This document shows positions 42,858-51,018 of a DNA stretch of 64,000 nt, one piece after another. Within the stretch, counting starts at the first letter, position 1. Each line of letters starts with the position of its first letter. The stretch comes from an uncultured Eubacteriales bacterium (GTDB lineage: Bacteria; Bacillota; Clostridia; Oscillospirales; UBA644), in assembly GCA_900547165.1 (NCBI GenBank), contig URFZ01000011.1, positions 5,694 through 69,693 on the forward strand, written 5' to 3'. The notes under the pieces were generated by a model that was not told the DNA's origin, did no database searches, and saw nothing but the letters and a program-made list of their open reading frames with translations. The position numbers were made by a program, and so were the translations under genes.

Positions 42858-44441
42858 TTACTTTGCGTACTCAACGGCACGGCTTTCTCTGATAACGTGA
42901 ACTTTGATCTGACCGGGATATTCAAGTTCGGCTTCGACCTTATTCGCGATATTTCTTGCAAGAACTGTCATGTCGTCGTCCGAAATATCTTCGGGTCTGA
43001 CCATAACGCGAATCTCACGACCTGCCTGAATGGCATAAGTTCTTTCAACGCCTTTGAAACTGTTCGCAAGAGATTCAAGTCTTTCGAGACGCTTGATGTA
43101 ACTCTCGATATCTTCACGTCTTGCGCCGGGTCTTGCAGCGGAGATTGCGTCCGCAGCCTGAATGATAACGGCAACAACGCTTTTCGCTTCAACATCGCCG
43201 TGGTGAGCTTCAATGGCGTGAACTATCTTCTCGTTTTCCTTGTATCTGCGCGCTTCCTCAACACCGATACTGATATGCGAACCCTCTTTCTCCTGATCGA
43301 GAGCTTTGCCTATATCGTGAAGCAATCCCGCACGCTTTGCGGCGGTAACGTCCGCACCTATCTCACCCGCGATAAGTCCCGCAATGTGCGAAACTTCTAT
43401 GGAGTGGACAAGCACATTCTGACCGAAAGACGTTCTGTAATGAAGTCGTCCGAGCAATTTGACAAGTTCGGGGTGAATGCCGTGAACGCCTGTAACAAAC
43501 GTTGCGTTCTCGCCCTCCTTTTTGATCGTCTGCTCAACTTCTTTTCTGGCTTTTTCAACCATGTCACCGATTCTTGCGGGGTGAATACGTCCGTCCTGAA
43601 TCAGTTTTTCAAGCGCGATTCTCGCAATCTCTCTGCGAACCATATCAAAGCATGAAATGGTTATTGTTTCGGGTGTATCGTCGATTATAAGATCGACACC
43701 CGTCAACTGTTCGAGAGCGCGAATGTTGCGTCCCTCTCTGCCGATGATTCGACCTTTCATCTCATCGTTCGGAAGAGTTACAGCCGAAATTGTCGCTTCC
43801 GCAACGTGGTCGGCGGCACATCTCTGAATGGCAAGCGAAATTATTTCTCTCGCTTTTGTTTCCGCTTCCTCTTTTGTACGATTTTCGTATTCCTGAATTT
43901 TGATTGCCTGTTCGTGTTTCAGTTCGCCTTCAAGATTTGCGATAAGTTCGGTCTTTGCCTGTTCCGCGGTCATGCCGCTGATACGTTCGAGAACGGCTCT
44001 CTCTCCCTTTTTAAGTTCTTCGAGTTCCGCTTCTTTTTCTTCAACGACCTTCATTTTGCCTGCAAGGACGTTTTCTTTCTTCTCATAAGAATCTGCTCTT
44101 CTGTCAAGAGACTCTTCTTTTTGAATGACTCTTTTTTCAAGCCTTTGGACTTCATTCCGTCTTTCACGGATCTCTTTCTCAGCTTCCGTGCGACTTCTGT
44201 GAATATCTTCTTTCGCTTCGAGCAAAGCCTCTTTCTGCTTTGTCTCCGCTGTTTTTATCGCCTCATTAACAATATCTTTCGCTTTCTGTTCGGCAGAGCC
44301 TATCGTTGCTTCTCCGACCTTTTTGCGGTAAAGATTGCCGCATACAAGTCCGACTGCAAGGCACACAACTCCGACAGCGACAAGGATAATTATTTCAACG
44401 GTTCCCAAGGCTAACGGTATAATATGTTCTATTTCTGACAC
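42858..44441 (-). CDS. rny: ribonuclease Y
   Basis: 527 residues, usual size. One N-terminal transmembrane helix (IIILVAVGVVCLAVGLVCG), a long charged coiled coil (about 40-210), a KH domain (GRIIGREGRNIRALE), and an HD domain with the His-Asp pair in LLHDIGKALD plus AHHGD. RNase Y is the membrane-bound endonuclease that initiates mRNA decay in many Bacillota. The start is odd: the only conventional in-frame codon near the GGGAGG is a GTG that overlaps it. An AUA codon 8 nt beyond GGAGG is better placed, so the true initiation site is uncertain. Confidence 0.95.
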   Translation of the reverse strand: MSEIEHIIPLALGTVEIIILVAVGVVCLAVGLVCGNLYRKKVGEATIGSAEQKAKDIVNEAIKTAETKQKEALLEAKEDIHRSRTEAEKEIRERRNEVQRLEKRVIQKEESLDRRADSYEKKENVLAGKMKVVEEKEAELEELKKGERAVLERISGMTAEQAKTELIANLEGELKHEQAIKIQEYENRTKEEAETKAREIISLAIQRCAADHVAEATISAVTLPNDEMKGRIIGREGRNIRALEQLTGVDLIIDDTPETITISCFDMVRREIARIALEKLIQDGRIHPARIGDMVEKARKEVEQTIKKEGENATFVTGVHGIHPELVKLLGRLHYRTSFGQNVLVHSIEVSHIAGLIAGEIGADVTAAKRAGLLHDIGKALDQEKEGSHISIGVEEARRYKENEKIVHAIEAHHGDVEAKSVVAVIIQAADAISAARPGARREDIESYIKRLERLESLANSFKGVERTYAIQAGREIRVMVRPEDISDDDMTVLARNIANKVEAELEYPGQIKVHVIRESRAVEYAK

Positions 44442-44507
44442 CTCCCAACTTAAAATTTATGTAGATAGAAACATAATCCTGTTATATGAACAAAACTATA
44501 CTTTATA

Positions 44508-44536
44508 ATTATATATTATAAATATAAAATTGTCAA
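44508..44536 (-). promoter_or_regulatory. consensus promoter of rny
   Basis: TTGACA (44536-44531), 17 nt, TATAAT (44513-44508) on the minus strand, about 65 nt before the coding region. Confidence 0.9.
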
Positions 44537-44752
44537 GTTGATTTTTCGGCGAACGGGTTTTTGACGCAGATTTGTCAAAAAACGGCTTTCAGATTTCATT
44601 AAAAATTTATTATTTCAAACTTTCGGGACTTGAAAATATTATGTTTATATGGTACAATATGTGTATATTCGGCGAAAAAGATTTCTTTCGCAAAAAGAGA
44701 AAGAAAAATACCTTTATTATTGCTGCCCTCAAACAGGAAAAAGGAGGCTCCT

Positions 44753-45166
44753 ATGGCTGAAAGATATGAAAACGGCGCTCCGAGAAGAAGACCTTCGGAT
44801 GCGACGAGAGAACAAAGAACGCAGCGAATAGACAGAGTTCACCAAAACGGCTCTTCCCGTCCGCTGACGGAAGAAGAACTGCGCGCACGCAGAAGACGCA
44901 TTGCGGAAAGAAAGCGCAGAAAAAAGAGAGAAAAAAGAATCAACGCGATTTGCGCAATAATTGCCGTTATAGCATTTTCCGCGGCGATATGCACGGGTGT
45001 GTTCTTTTTCAAAGAAAGAAACGCATACAACAGCGTTCAGGAAAAAAAGGCAGCGGCTGACCAACAGGCGGTTGACTTAGGGCTCAAATACGAAAAAACA
45101 AAAGAAGAGATTTCAAATCTTGAAAAAGAAATAGCGGATTTGCAATCAAAACTTCCGCAGGAATAA
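44753..45166 (+). CDS. DivIC/FtsL-like single-pass membrane protein
   Basis: 137 residues from ATG 44753, with AAAGGAGG upstream; an open frame extends back to 44630 without a better start. Residues 1-58 are extremely Arg/Lys-rich (RRRPSDATREQRTQRIDRVH, RARRRRIAERKRRKKREKR). One transmembrane helix follows (about 60-82), then an extracytoplasmic coiled coil (VQEKKAAADQQAVDLGLKYE ... LEKEIADLQSKL). Topology matches septum-formation initiators such as DivIC/FtsL, but sequence identity is not decisive. The next gene, 10 nt on, is a membrane-bound deacetylase-like protein with a similar coiled coil. Confidence 0.6.
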   Translation: MAERYENGAPRRRPSDATREQRTQRIDRVHQNGSSRPLTEEELRARRRRIAERKRRKKREKRINAICAIIAVIAFSAAICTGVFFFKERNAYNSVQEKKAAADQQAVDLGLKYEKTKEEISNLEKEIADLQSKLPQE

Positions 45167-45176
45167 GGAGGACAAT

Positions 45177-46073
45177 ATGAGAATAGTATACATACTTATC
45201 ACTTTTGTCTGCCTTGCGCTTTCCATTGTTTTTATGTATTTCGGTTTTTCGAACAAATCGGGCATAACCGACGCAAATAATATGCTTGCGGAGCAGGAAC
45301 AAAAAGTTAAAGACGCACAGAACAGTCTTGACGAACTCCAACAGACGCTCGCTTCGAAAAAAGCGGAAAAGAGCGGGCTTGAATTGCAGGTTCGTTACAG
45401 AACCGAGCCTACGGCATTTCTGACATTCAACAGCGTTCCGTCCTCCAATACGGCAAAGATACTCGATATACTCAAAGAGAACAACGTAAAAGCGACATTC
45501 TATATAACGGGAAGCCTCATTCAGACGGACGAGGACAGAGCCGTTGTCAAGCGCATTGTTGACGAGGGACACGCGATAGGCATTCGTGCTTACGGGTCGG
45601 ACAACGTTTCGGAAATCTTTTCGAGCGCGGAAAAATATATGGAAGACGTCCAAAAATGCGCCGCAATGATCAAGGACATAACGGGAACAGAAACAAAACT
45701 TGTCCGTATGCCAGGCGGAACGGAAAGAGCGAAATCGTACTGCACTCAATACGGCAACGGAACGGAAACGCTCCGCGAAATAATGAAAAGTCTTCACGAC
45801 GCGGGATATTCCGTAACGGACTGGTACACAGATGCAGGCGATTACGATTCATCGGCAAGTGCTTCTTCCCTGCTTGAAGTCGTAAAGACCGCGGCAAGCT
45901 CGAGAACGCAAAACGACGGCTACAAGACTTACATATTGCTTATGTACGGCACCGATGTTTCGGTCGAACTGCTGCCTGATGTTATTAGTGCGCTTAAAGA
46001 ACTCGGATACAACACATTCGAAAAAATCGTTCCGGGCGGATACGCATATATCAAATATCCGGTAGATTATTGA
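45177..46073 (+). CDS. degenerate polysaccharide deacetylase (NodB-like) with membrane anchor
   Basis: 298 residues. One N-terminal transmembrane helix and a coiled coil (about 30-70) lead to a NodB homology domain. The fold motifs are evident (ILDILKENNVKATFYITGSLI; IVDEGHAIGIRAYG; MPGG; GYSVTDWYTDAGDY). However, the catalytic and metal residues are replaced: the usual TFDDG reads TFNSV, and the metal-binding His-x3-His is missing (GIRAYGSDN). It is thus probably a non-catalytic glycan-binding or scaffold protein. It lies between the DivIC-like and HD genes. Confidence 0.8.
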   Translation: MRIVYILITFVCLALSIVFMYFGFSNKSGITDANNMLAEQEQKVKDAQNSLDELQQTLASKKAEKSGLELQVRYRTEPTAFLTFNSVPSSNTAKILDILKENNVKATFYITGSLIQTDEDRAVVKRIVDEGHAIGIRAYGSDNVSEIFSSAEKYMEDVQKCAAMIKDITGTETKLVRMPGGTERAKSYCTQYGNGTETLREIMKSLHDAGYSVTDWYTDAGDYDSSASASSLLEVVKTAASSRTQNDGYKTYILLMYGTDVSVELLPDVISALKELGYNTFEKIVPGGYAYIKYPVDY

Positions 46074-46088
46074 TAAAAGAGGTCATAT

Positions 46089-46700
46089 ATGCAGGAAATA
46101 ATGTCAAAAGAGGAGCTCGAAGAACAGAAAGAGATGATTCTCGACCTGCTCCGAAGCACGGAAAGAGACGGTATAGACAAACTTGCCGACTACCTTTCCG
46201 ATTCGACGGACTTTTTCACGGCGCCCGCTTCAACGAGATTTCACAACAATTTCAGCGGCGGTCTGGCGCAGCATTGTCTCAACGTTTACGAGAATTTCAA
46301 ATCGCTGCTTGAAATCAAAGGCGTTGAAATGTCCGAAGACAGTATAATAATATGTGCGCTTCTCCACGACCTTTGCAAGTGCAACACTTACGTGGTTGAG
46401 ACAAGGAACAGAAAAAACGAGCAGGGACAATGGGAAAAATACAATATTTGGGCAACAAACAAAGAAGTTGACATTCCCCTGCCCCATTCTTCGCGTTCAA
46501 TAGCAATTATCAGAAAATTTATCAAACTCTCCATAAAAGAGGAATTGACCATATTTTATCACATGGGTCCCTACGGCGGAGAAGACTACGAATACAGAAA
46601 TATGCTGAAAGCGGCAAATGAGAAATACCCGCAGACGGTTCTGTTTTATGTCGCGGACACCATAGCGTCGTATCTGGACGAAGAAACGGTAACGGACTGA
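46089..46700 (+). CDS. HD-domain phosphohydrolase
   Basis: 203 residues, with GAGG 7 nt before ATG. The HD motif is LLHDLCKC with upstream His in GGLAQHCLNVYENF and further ligands in HSSRSIAII and FYVADTIASYL. It is related to broad HD-superfamily hydrolases annotated as hydrolases of nucleotides or RNA 3'-ends. The substrate is not identifiable. It is the last gene before a terminator. Confidence 0.85.
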   Translation: MQEIMSKEELEEQKEMILDLLRSTERDGIDKLADYLSDSTDFFTAPASTRFHNNFSGGLAQHCLNVYENFKSLLEIKGVEMSEDSIIICALLHDLCKCNTYVVETRNRKNEQGQWEKYNIWATNKEVDIPLPHSSRSIAIIRKFIKLSIKEELTIFYHMGPYGGEDYEYRNMLKAANEKYPQTVLFYVADTIASYLDEETVTD

Positions 46701-46722
46701 CGAACAACTACTGTATAAAATT

Positions 46723-46750
46723 AAAAGGTCGCCTTACGGTGACCTTTTAC
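46723..46750 (+). terminator. terminator after the HD gene
   Basis: AAAAGGTCGCC / GGTGACCTTTT stem with a TTAC loop. Confidence 0.85.
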
Positions 46751-46920
46751 TGTTTATGGTAGGGATATAAAACAGATTCCTTCAATAAATTCATGCACGG
46801 GGTTGCTCCGCACGGTGATTCTCGCATTGCGTAGCAAAAACTCCTTTTCATTTATCTATAATCCCTTTTTCTTTTTTCCGAAAACGACGATTTGAGAGAA
46901 GAGAAAAAACCGAAAAGAAC

Positions 46921-46964
46921 CAAAAATAAACGACGATCTTCTTTCGAAAATCGTCGTTTATTTT
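46921..46964 (-). terminator. tRNA-Gly terminator
   Basis: A 17-bp stem (CAAAAATAAACGACGAT and complement) directly after the tRNA CCA end on the minus strand, with T residues in the 3' arm. Confidence 0.85.
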
Positions 46965-47038
46965 TGGAGCAGGCGACGGGAATCGAACCCGCGCTGTCAG
47001 CTTGGGAAGCTGAAGTTCTGCCATTGAACTACGCCTGC
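46965..47038 (-). tRNA. tRNA-Gly (anticodon CCC)
   Basis: 74 nt with encoded CCA. Acceptor GCAGGCG / CGCCTGC, discriminator T, anticodon stem TCAGC / GCTGA with loop TTCCCAA giving anticodon CCC, and T-loop GGTTCGATTCC. Confidence 0.95.
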
Positions 47039-47048
47039 ATGCTTGTTG

Positions 47049-47077
47049 ATTATAGCACAACAAACAAACTTTGTCAA
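47049..47077 (-). promoter_or_regulatory. tRNA-Gly promoter
   Basis: TTGACA (47077-47072), 17 nt, TATAAT (47054-47049) on the minus strand. A second TTGACA lies about 15 nt further upstream. Confidence 0.9.
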
Positions 47078-47348
47078 GTGAATTATGTCAATTATTGGCT
47101 ATTAAAATGTCCACTCTTATTTATTGCAAATATCTGTTTTCAAAGAAAACTGTTTCAAAGAACCCGTCAACGTTATGATAAGGGTTCATATACACATAAC
47201 TCCACTGAGATTAAATTCCCTTGCGATTCGGATTCGAGGAGAACCGTAATTTTGACAGACGCCCGTTAAGGGATGGAAATAATTTCGGTTCAGAGGCAGG
47301 TCATTGTTTTAGACAAATCCACCCCTCTGCGTCAAACAGGAATTTGCC
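47078..47348. other. intergenic stretch between tRNA-Gly and GNAT gene
   Basis: About 270 nt. I see no gene, RNA or clear hairpin terminator. Short segments look like decayed coding DNA, but nothing is recognisable. Confidence 0.4.
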
Positions 47349-47813
47349 TTACAGTTCCTTCTTGATGATTATTTTTTCTCCTGTTCGGGATTCTTCCACA
47401 AATCCGTGTTTCAGAAAAAGTGTAATAGACGGGTTGTCAATTGCAATATCATCATAGAGAACTGAAATCCCATTGTTTTTCGCTACGGAACACAGCAGAG
47501 TCAACGCCTCGCTCCCATAGCCTTTTTTTCTGTATTTTGAATAGATAATAACATTGGCTATCTCATGCTGTATTTCGGTATCGTAGCGGTATGAAATTTC
47601 TCCAACGAATTGACCATCTTCATTTTTTAAATATCTATAATACCTCTTGTTCTCGTGGCAATCAATCCAATAATTGTACCAGCTGCTCCATTTATCCTCC
47701 GGCCATGGAATTGTTCCGCCATAGGCATGATTGTAGGACATGGTATCTTCATCTTCCAGCATCATTTGCCGAAACCACAAGTCCTCATATTTTGGCTCAT
47801 ATAAAGTAAGCAT
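47349..47813 (-). CDS. GNAT-family N-acetyltransferase
   Basis: 154 residues from the second of two consecutive ATGs (47816 and 47813); GGAGG is 5 nt before 47813. GNAT core: FVGEISYRYDTEIQHEIANVII, then acetyl-CoA loop YRKKGYGSEALTLL and IDNPSITLFLKHGFVEE. Related to RimJ/RimL-like acetyltransferases; substrate unknown. It sits alone between two tRNA genes, with somewhat more AT-rich codon use than its neighbours, so lateral acquisition is possible. Confidence 0.88.
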   Translation of the reverse strand: MLTLYEPKYEDLWFRQMMLEDEDTMSYNHAYGGTIPWPEDKWSSWYNYWIDCHENKRYYRYLKNEDGQFVGEISYRYDTEIQHEIANVIIYSKYRKKGYGSEALTLLCSVAKNNGISVLYDDIAIDNPSITLFLKHGFVEESRTGEKIIIKKEL

Positions 47814-47860
47814 CATTACCTCCTGCAAATTCCGCGATTTGTCTGATTCATTATAACATA

Positions 47861-47899
47861 AAAGTCCACCGTAATTCTATCAAAATTACGGTGGACTTA
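47861..47899 (-). terminator. tRNA-Ala terminator
   Basis: Stem AAGTCCACCGTAAT and complement with an 8-nt loop, immediately after the tRNA 3' end. Confidence 0.85.
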
Positions 47900-47975
47900 T
47901 GGTGGAGCATATGGGATTCGAACCCACGACCCCCACACTGCCAGTGTGATGCGCTCCCAGCTGCGCTAATGCCCC
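47900..47975 (-). tRNA. tRNA-Ala (anticodon GGC)
   Basis: 76 nt with encoded CCA. Acceptor GGGGCAT / ATGCTCC, discriminator A, anticodon stem TCACA / TGTGG with loop CTGGCAG giving GGC, and T-loop GGTTCGAATCC. Confidence 0.93.
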
Positions 47976-48005
47976 GAATATTACGTTCTGTTTTTCAACG
48001 AAAAT

Positions 48006-48034
48006 ATTATACCATATATATAAGAAAAAAGCAA
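48006..48034 (-). promoter_or_regulatory. tRNA-Ala promoter
   Basis: TTGCTT (48034-48029), 17 nt, TATAAT (48011-48006) on the minus strand. Confidence 0.75.
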
Positions 48035-48075
48035 TAGGTCGAAATAAATTTATTTTCAAAAATATTCAGATGATA

Positions 48076-48351
48076 TTAAGGGCTGACAATGTTCCAAACA
48101 GAAACGAAATCGGGGTCTTCGACTGTTCGACCGTCTTCCAATGTATATACACCGATTTCCGCGTTTCTTAAAGCAGAAAAATCGGCGGGTAAAGTATGAA
48201 CCTCACCGTCGGCGGTGCAAACCGTTATTACGTCGTCATCAACAGACTTTATCTTTCCGTAAAACTGTTCCCTACGCAAAAACTCTTTTTCGGAAGTAAA
48301 AATATTCAAGCAGACAAGCAATGTTTTTCCTATTATATATTTCTCGTTCAT
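48076..48351 (-). CDS. small hypothetical protein
   Basis: 91 residues from ATG 48351 (AAAGGAG 7 nt upstream). No signal peptide or membrane segment. Beta-rich, Sm/SH3-like pattern: FYGKIKSVDDDVITVCTADGEVHTLPADFSAL (broken across residues about 30-62), then a DGR-containing acidic tail. I do not recognise a family; the alternation suggests a small RNA- or protein-binding barrel, unproven. It has its own consensus promoter. Confidence 0.7.
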   Translation of the reverse strand: MNEKYIIGKTLLVCLNIFTSEKEFLRREQFYGKIKSVDDDVITVCTADGEVHTLPADFSALRNAEIGVYTLEDGRTVEDPDFVSVWNIVSP

Positions 48352-48370
48352 AATGTTCTCCTTTGTTTTC

Positions 48371-48399
48371 AGTATAACATTATTTCTGTTTTTTGTCAA
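48371..48399 (-). promoter_or_regulatory. promoter of the small hypothetical gene
   Basis: TTGACA (48399-48394), 17 nt, TATACT (48376-48371) on the minus strand. Confidence 0.85.
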
Positions 48400-48551
48400 T
48401 ATGATGAGATATTTTTGCGCGGTTAAAGTGTGTTCCTTAACTCAAATAGGTTTGCGCCGCCTATACTTCATCAAAGTAGAACAACAGAGCGACGAAATTT
48501 GAATTTTTTTTATGCAAAGATACAAAACTTAAAAAAATTACGCTAAACCAC

Positions 48552-48580
48552 TTTACAACTTTAACGCGATGTAGTATAAT
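48552..48580 (+). promoter_or_regulatory. promoter of the amino-acid ABC importer operon
   Basis: TTTACA (48552-48557), 17 nt, TATAAT (48575-48580), about 58 nt upstream of the start codon. Confidence 0.8.
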
Positions 48581-48637
48581 AGTGTCATATCAAACAAGAC
48601 CCGACAAAAATCAAACGGGCAAAGGAGAGTAAAAAAG

Positions 48638-49483
48638 ATGAGAAAAGTATTTGCAATGACCATGGCAATCCTGATGCTGGTTCTGTGCCTCGCAGGATGC
48701 GGACAGAAAGACCAGACCGCAACCACGACCGCAGTCGGAGCACAGCAGGGTTCCACAGCGGACACAAACGCGGACAGCGCTTATGTTAAGAGCAACGGCA
48801 AGTTGGTTATCGGCATCACGGAGTTTGCTCCGATGGACTTCCAAAAAGAAGGCAGCACCGAATGGGTAGGATTTGACGCAGACCTCGCGAAAGCGTTCGC
48901 GGCTGAACTCGGTGTGGAGGCTGAGTTCGTCGTTATCAACTGGGATAACAAAGAGTTTGAGTTGAACAGCAAGTCTATTGACTGCGTATGGAACGGCATG
49001 ACCCTGACCGACGGTGTTAAGGCGGCAATGGAGACTTCAAACGCATACTGCAAAAATGCGCAGGTAGTTGTTCTGCCTAAGGACAAAGCGGCGAACTATT
49101 CTTCCGTTGAAGACCTCAAAGACCTCAGTTTTGCGGCAGAGGGCGGCTCTGCGGGTGAAGAAATACTGACCGAACTCGGCTACAATGTAACTCCCGTAAC
49201 GGCGCAGTCCGATGCTATCAAAGAAGTTGCGGCGGGAACGTCCGATGCGGCAGTTATCGACTTGCTTATGGCAGGCGCAATGATAGGCGAAGGCACAAGT
49301 TACGACAACCTTACGTTCTCTTTTGAACTGACTTCCGAAGAATACGGTGTAGGTTTCAGAAAAGGCTCCGACCTTGCACAGAAACTTAATGACTTCTTCG
49401 TAAAAGCATACGCCGACGGCACTATAGCAAAACTTGCGGAGCAATATTCCATTTCTTCCGCAAACATCATTGAGCAGAAGTAA
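48638..49483 (+). CDS. polar amino-acid ABC transporter substrate-binding lipoprotein
   Basis: 281 residues with AAGGAGAG before ATG. Lipobox CLAGC (Cys at about 21), then a Thr/Ala/Gln-rich linker. SBP family 3: KLVIGITEFAPMDFQKEG, WVGFDADLAKAFAAELG, IDCVWNGMTLTDGVK, YSSVEDLKDLSFAAEGGSAGEE and EEYGVGFRKGSDLAQKLNDF. Members bind polar amino acids such as glutamine or cystine; the ligand is not determinable by eye. It is first in a three-gene importer operon and probably made in excess owing to a hairpin after it. Confidence 0.95.
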   Translation: MRKVFAMTMAILMLVLCLAGCGQKDQTATTTAVGAQQGSTADTNADSAYVKSNGKLVIGITEFAPMDFQKEGSTEWVGFDADLAKAFAAELGVEAEFVVINWDNKEFELNSKSIDCVWNGMTLTDGVKAAMETSNAYCKNAQVVVLPKDKAANYSSVEDLKDLSFAAEGGSAGEEILTELGYNVTPVTAQSDAIKEVAAGTSDAAVIDLLMAGAMIGEGTSYDNLTFSFELTSEEYGVGFRKGSDLAQKLNDFFVKAYADGTIAKLAEQYSISSANIIEQK

Positions 49484-49500
49484 TTAAAACAGAAAAAAGT

Positions 49501-49533
49501 CAAGGCAGAAGATCTTGCGGGTCTTCTGCCTTG
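49501..49533 (+). other. intercistronic hairpin after the substrate-binding gene
   Basis: Perfect 12-bp stem CAAGGCAGAAGA / TCTTCTGCCTTG, 9-nt loop, no T-run. Probably an mRNA-stabilising element giving more binding protein than permease. Confidence 0.7.
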
Positions 49534-49558
49534 CGGAACGTATTAAGGACGGAACAAA

Positions 49559-50215
49559 ATGTTTGAAACTGTAATGAAATCTCTGATGATAGGCTTCGGA
49601 GAGACATTGAAAATATTCTTTTTGACCTTGCTCGGCTCGCTACCGCTCGGACTTATAATCTCGCTGGGGTCAATGTGCAAGTTCAAGCCGCTTCAAGCCC
49701 TTGTCAAGATAATCGTTTGGATAATTCGAGGCACGCCGCTTATGCTGCAGCTCATTATCATCTATTACGGTCCCGGGTTGCTTCTCCAAACGAATATATG
49801 GGGAACAGGCTCAAACGGACGAATGATAGCGACGCTTGTGGCATTTATAATCAACTATGCTTGCTATTTTTCCGAAATATACCGCGGAGGTATCGAAAGC
49901 ATACCGAAAGGACAGTTTGAAGCGGGACAGGTTCTCGGAATGACAAAAAAGCAGATATTTTTCAAGGTCGTGCTTTTGCAGGTAGTCAAACGCATAGTTC
50001 CGCCCATAAGCAATGAAGTTATAACGCTTGTCAAAGACACTTCACTTTCAAGAATAATCGCCATTCAGGAAATTATTTATTTCGGCGAAAGATTCATCAA
50101 AAACGGCGGACTTTTGTGGCCGTTGCTCTTCACGGGCGTTTTCTATCTGGCATTCAGCGGCATTCTGACGCTGATTTTCGGCAGAATCGAAAAGAAACTT
50201 GCGTATTTCAAATAA
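49559..50215 (+). CDS. polar amino-acid ABC transporter permease
   Basis: 218 residues with AAGGA before ATG. Five hydrophobic helices. HisM/GlnP family motifs: GETLKIFFLTLLGSLPLGL, IIRGTPLMLQLIIIYYG, NYACYFSEIYRGGIESI, and the EAA loop FEAGQVLGMTKKQIFFKVVLL, LVKDTSL. It would act as a homodimer with the following ATPase. It ends 13 nt before the ATPase start. Confidence 0.95.
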   Translation: MFETVMKSLMIGFGETLKIFFLTLLGSLPLGLIISLGSMCKFKPLQALVKIIVWIIRGTPLMLQLIIIYYGPGLLLQTNIWGTGSNGRMIATLVAFIINYACYFSEIYRGGIESIPKGQFEAGQVLGMTKKQIFFKVVLLQVVKRIVPPISNEVITLVKDTSLSRIIAIQEIIYFGERFIKNGGLLWPLLFTGVFYLAFSGILTLIFGRIEKKLAYFK

Positions 50216-50228
50216 GGAGAGAAAAAAG

Positions 50229-50987
50229 ATGCCGGTACTTGAAGTTAAAAATCTGAAAAAGAATTTCGGGAAGACCGAGGTTCTGAAAGGCGTCGGATTC
50301 TCTCTTGAAAAAGGAGAAGTTCTCGCTATAATCGGTTCGTCGGGCGGCGGAAAGACAACGCTTTTGAGATGTATCAACTTTCTTGAATTTGCCGACGGCG
50401 GACAGATTCTCGTCAACGGAAACACTATTTTCGACGCCGACGACAAAAGAAAGCAAAGCGAAGCGGAGATAAGAAAAAACAGACTGCATTTCGGACTTGT
50501 TTTTCAGCAGTTCAATCTGTTTCCGCAATACAGCGTTTTGAAAAACGTTACGTTGGCGCCAACCCTGCTCGGAATAGATACCGCCGAAAACATAACGGCA
50601 CGGGCAACGGAACTGATAAAGCGCGTCGGTCTTTCGGACAAGATGAACAGTTATCCGTGCGAACTTTCGGGCGGACAGCAGCAGCGTGTTGCCATAGCAA
50701 GAGCGTTGGCGCTCGACCCTGACATTCTTTGTTTTGACGAGCCGACATCGGCGCTCGACCCCGAATTGACGGGCGAAGTGCTTCGGGTCATCAAAAGCCT
50801 GAAAGAGCAGGACAGAACGATGCTCATAGTCACGCACGAAATGGAGTTCGCAAAAAACGTGGCGGACAAAATAATATACATTGCAGACGGGCTTATCGAG
50901 GAATACGGAACGCCGGAGCAGGTGTTCAACTCTCCAAAATCCCCGAAAACAAAGGCGTTCCTTTCAAAATCTCTTGAAAGCATATAA
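50229..50987 (+). CDS. polar amino-acid ABC transporter ATP-binding protein
   Basis: 252 residues from ATG 50229 (AAGGAGAG upstream); an in-frame start at 50199 lies inside the permease gene. Walker A GSSGGGKTT, Q-loop FQQFNLFPQ, signature LSGGQQQR, Walker B ILCFDEPTSALD and switch VTHEMEFA: a typical GlnQ/HisP-type ATPase of the PAAT family. It completes the importer. Confidence 0.96.
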   Translation: MPVLEVKNLKKNFGKTEVLKGVGFSLEKGEVLAIIGSSGGGKTTLLRCINFLEFADGGQILVNGNTIFDADDKRKQSEAEIRKNRLHFGLVFQQFNLFPQYSVLKNVTLAPTLLGIDTAENITARATELIKRVGLSDKMNSYPCELSGGQQQRVAIARALALDPDILCFDEPTSALDPELTGEVLRVIKSLKEQDRTMLIVTHEMEFAKNVADKIIYIADGLIEEYGTPEQVFNSPKSPKTKAFLSKSLESI

Positions 50988-50988
50988 T

Positions 50989-51018
50989 AAAAAACGCACC
51001 CTGACGGGTGCGTTTTTT
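50989..51018. terminator. bidirectional terminator
   Basis: AAAAAACGCACCC / GGGTGCGTTTTTT stem with a TGAC loop between convergent genes; it overlaps the last bases of the minus-strand gene ending at 51017. Confidence 0.95.

Noticed and set aside
42807..43655. 282-codon plus-strand frame over the rny 3' end
   Set aside because: RNase Y on the other strand is unambiguous; the frame begins in its terminator hairpin.
46761..46920. small RNA or tRNA between the HD gene and tRNA-Gly
   Set aside because: GC-rich patches are present, but no cloverleaf, promoter or terminator could be assigned.
48581..48637. riboswitch ahead of the amino-acid importer
   Set aside because: The leader from the predicted start site is only about 50 nt and has no terminator or aptamer-like fold.
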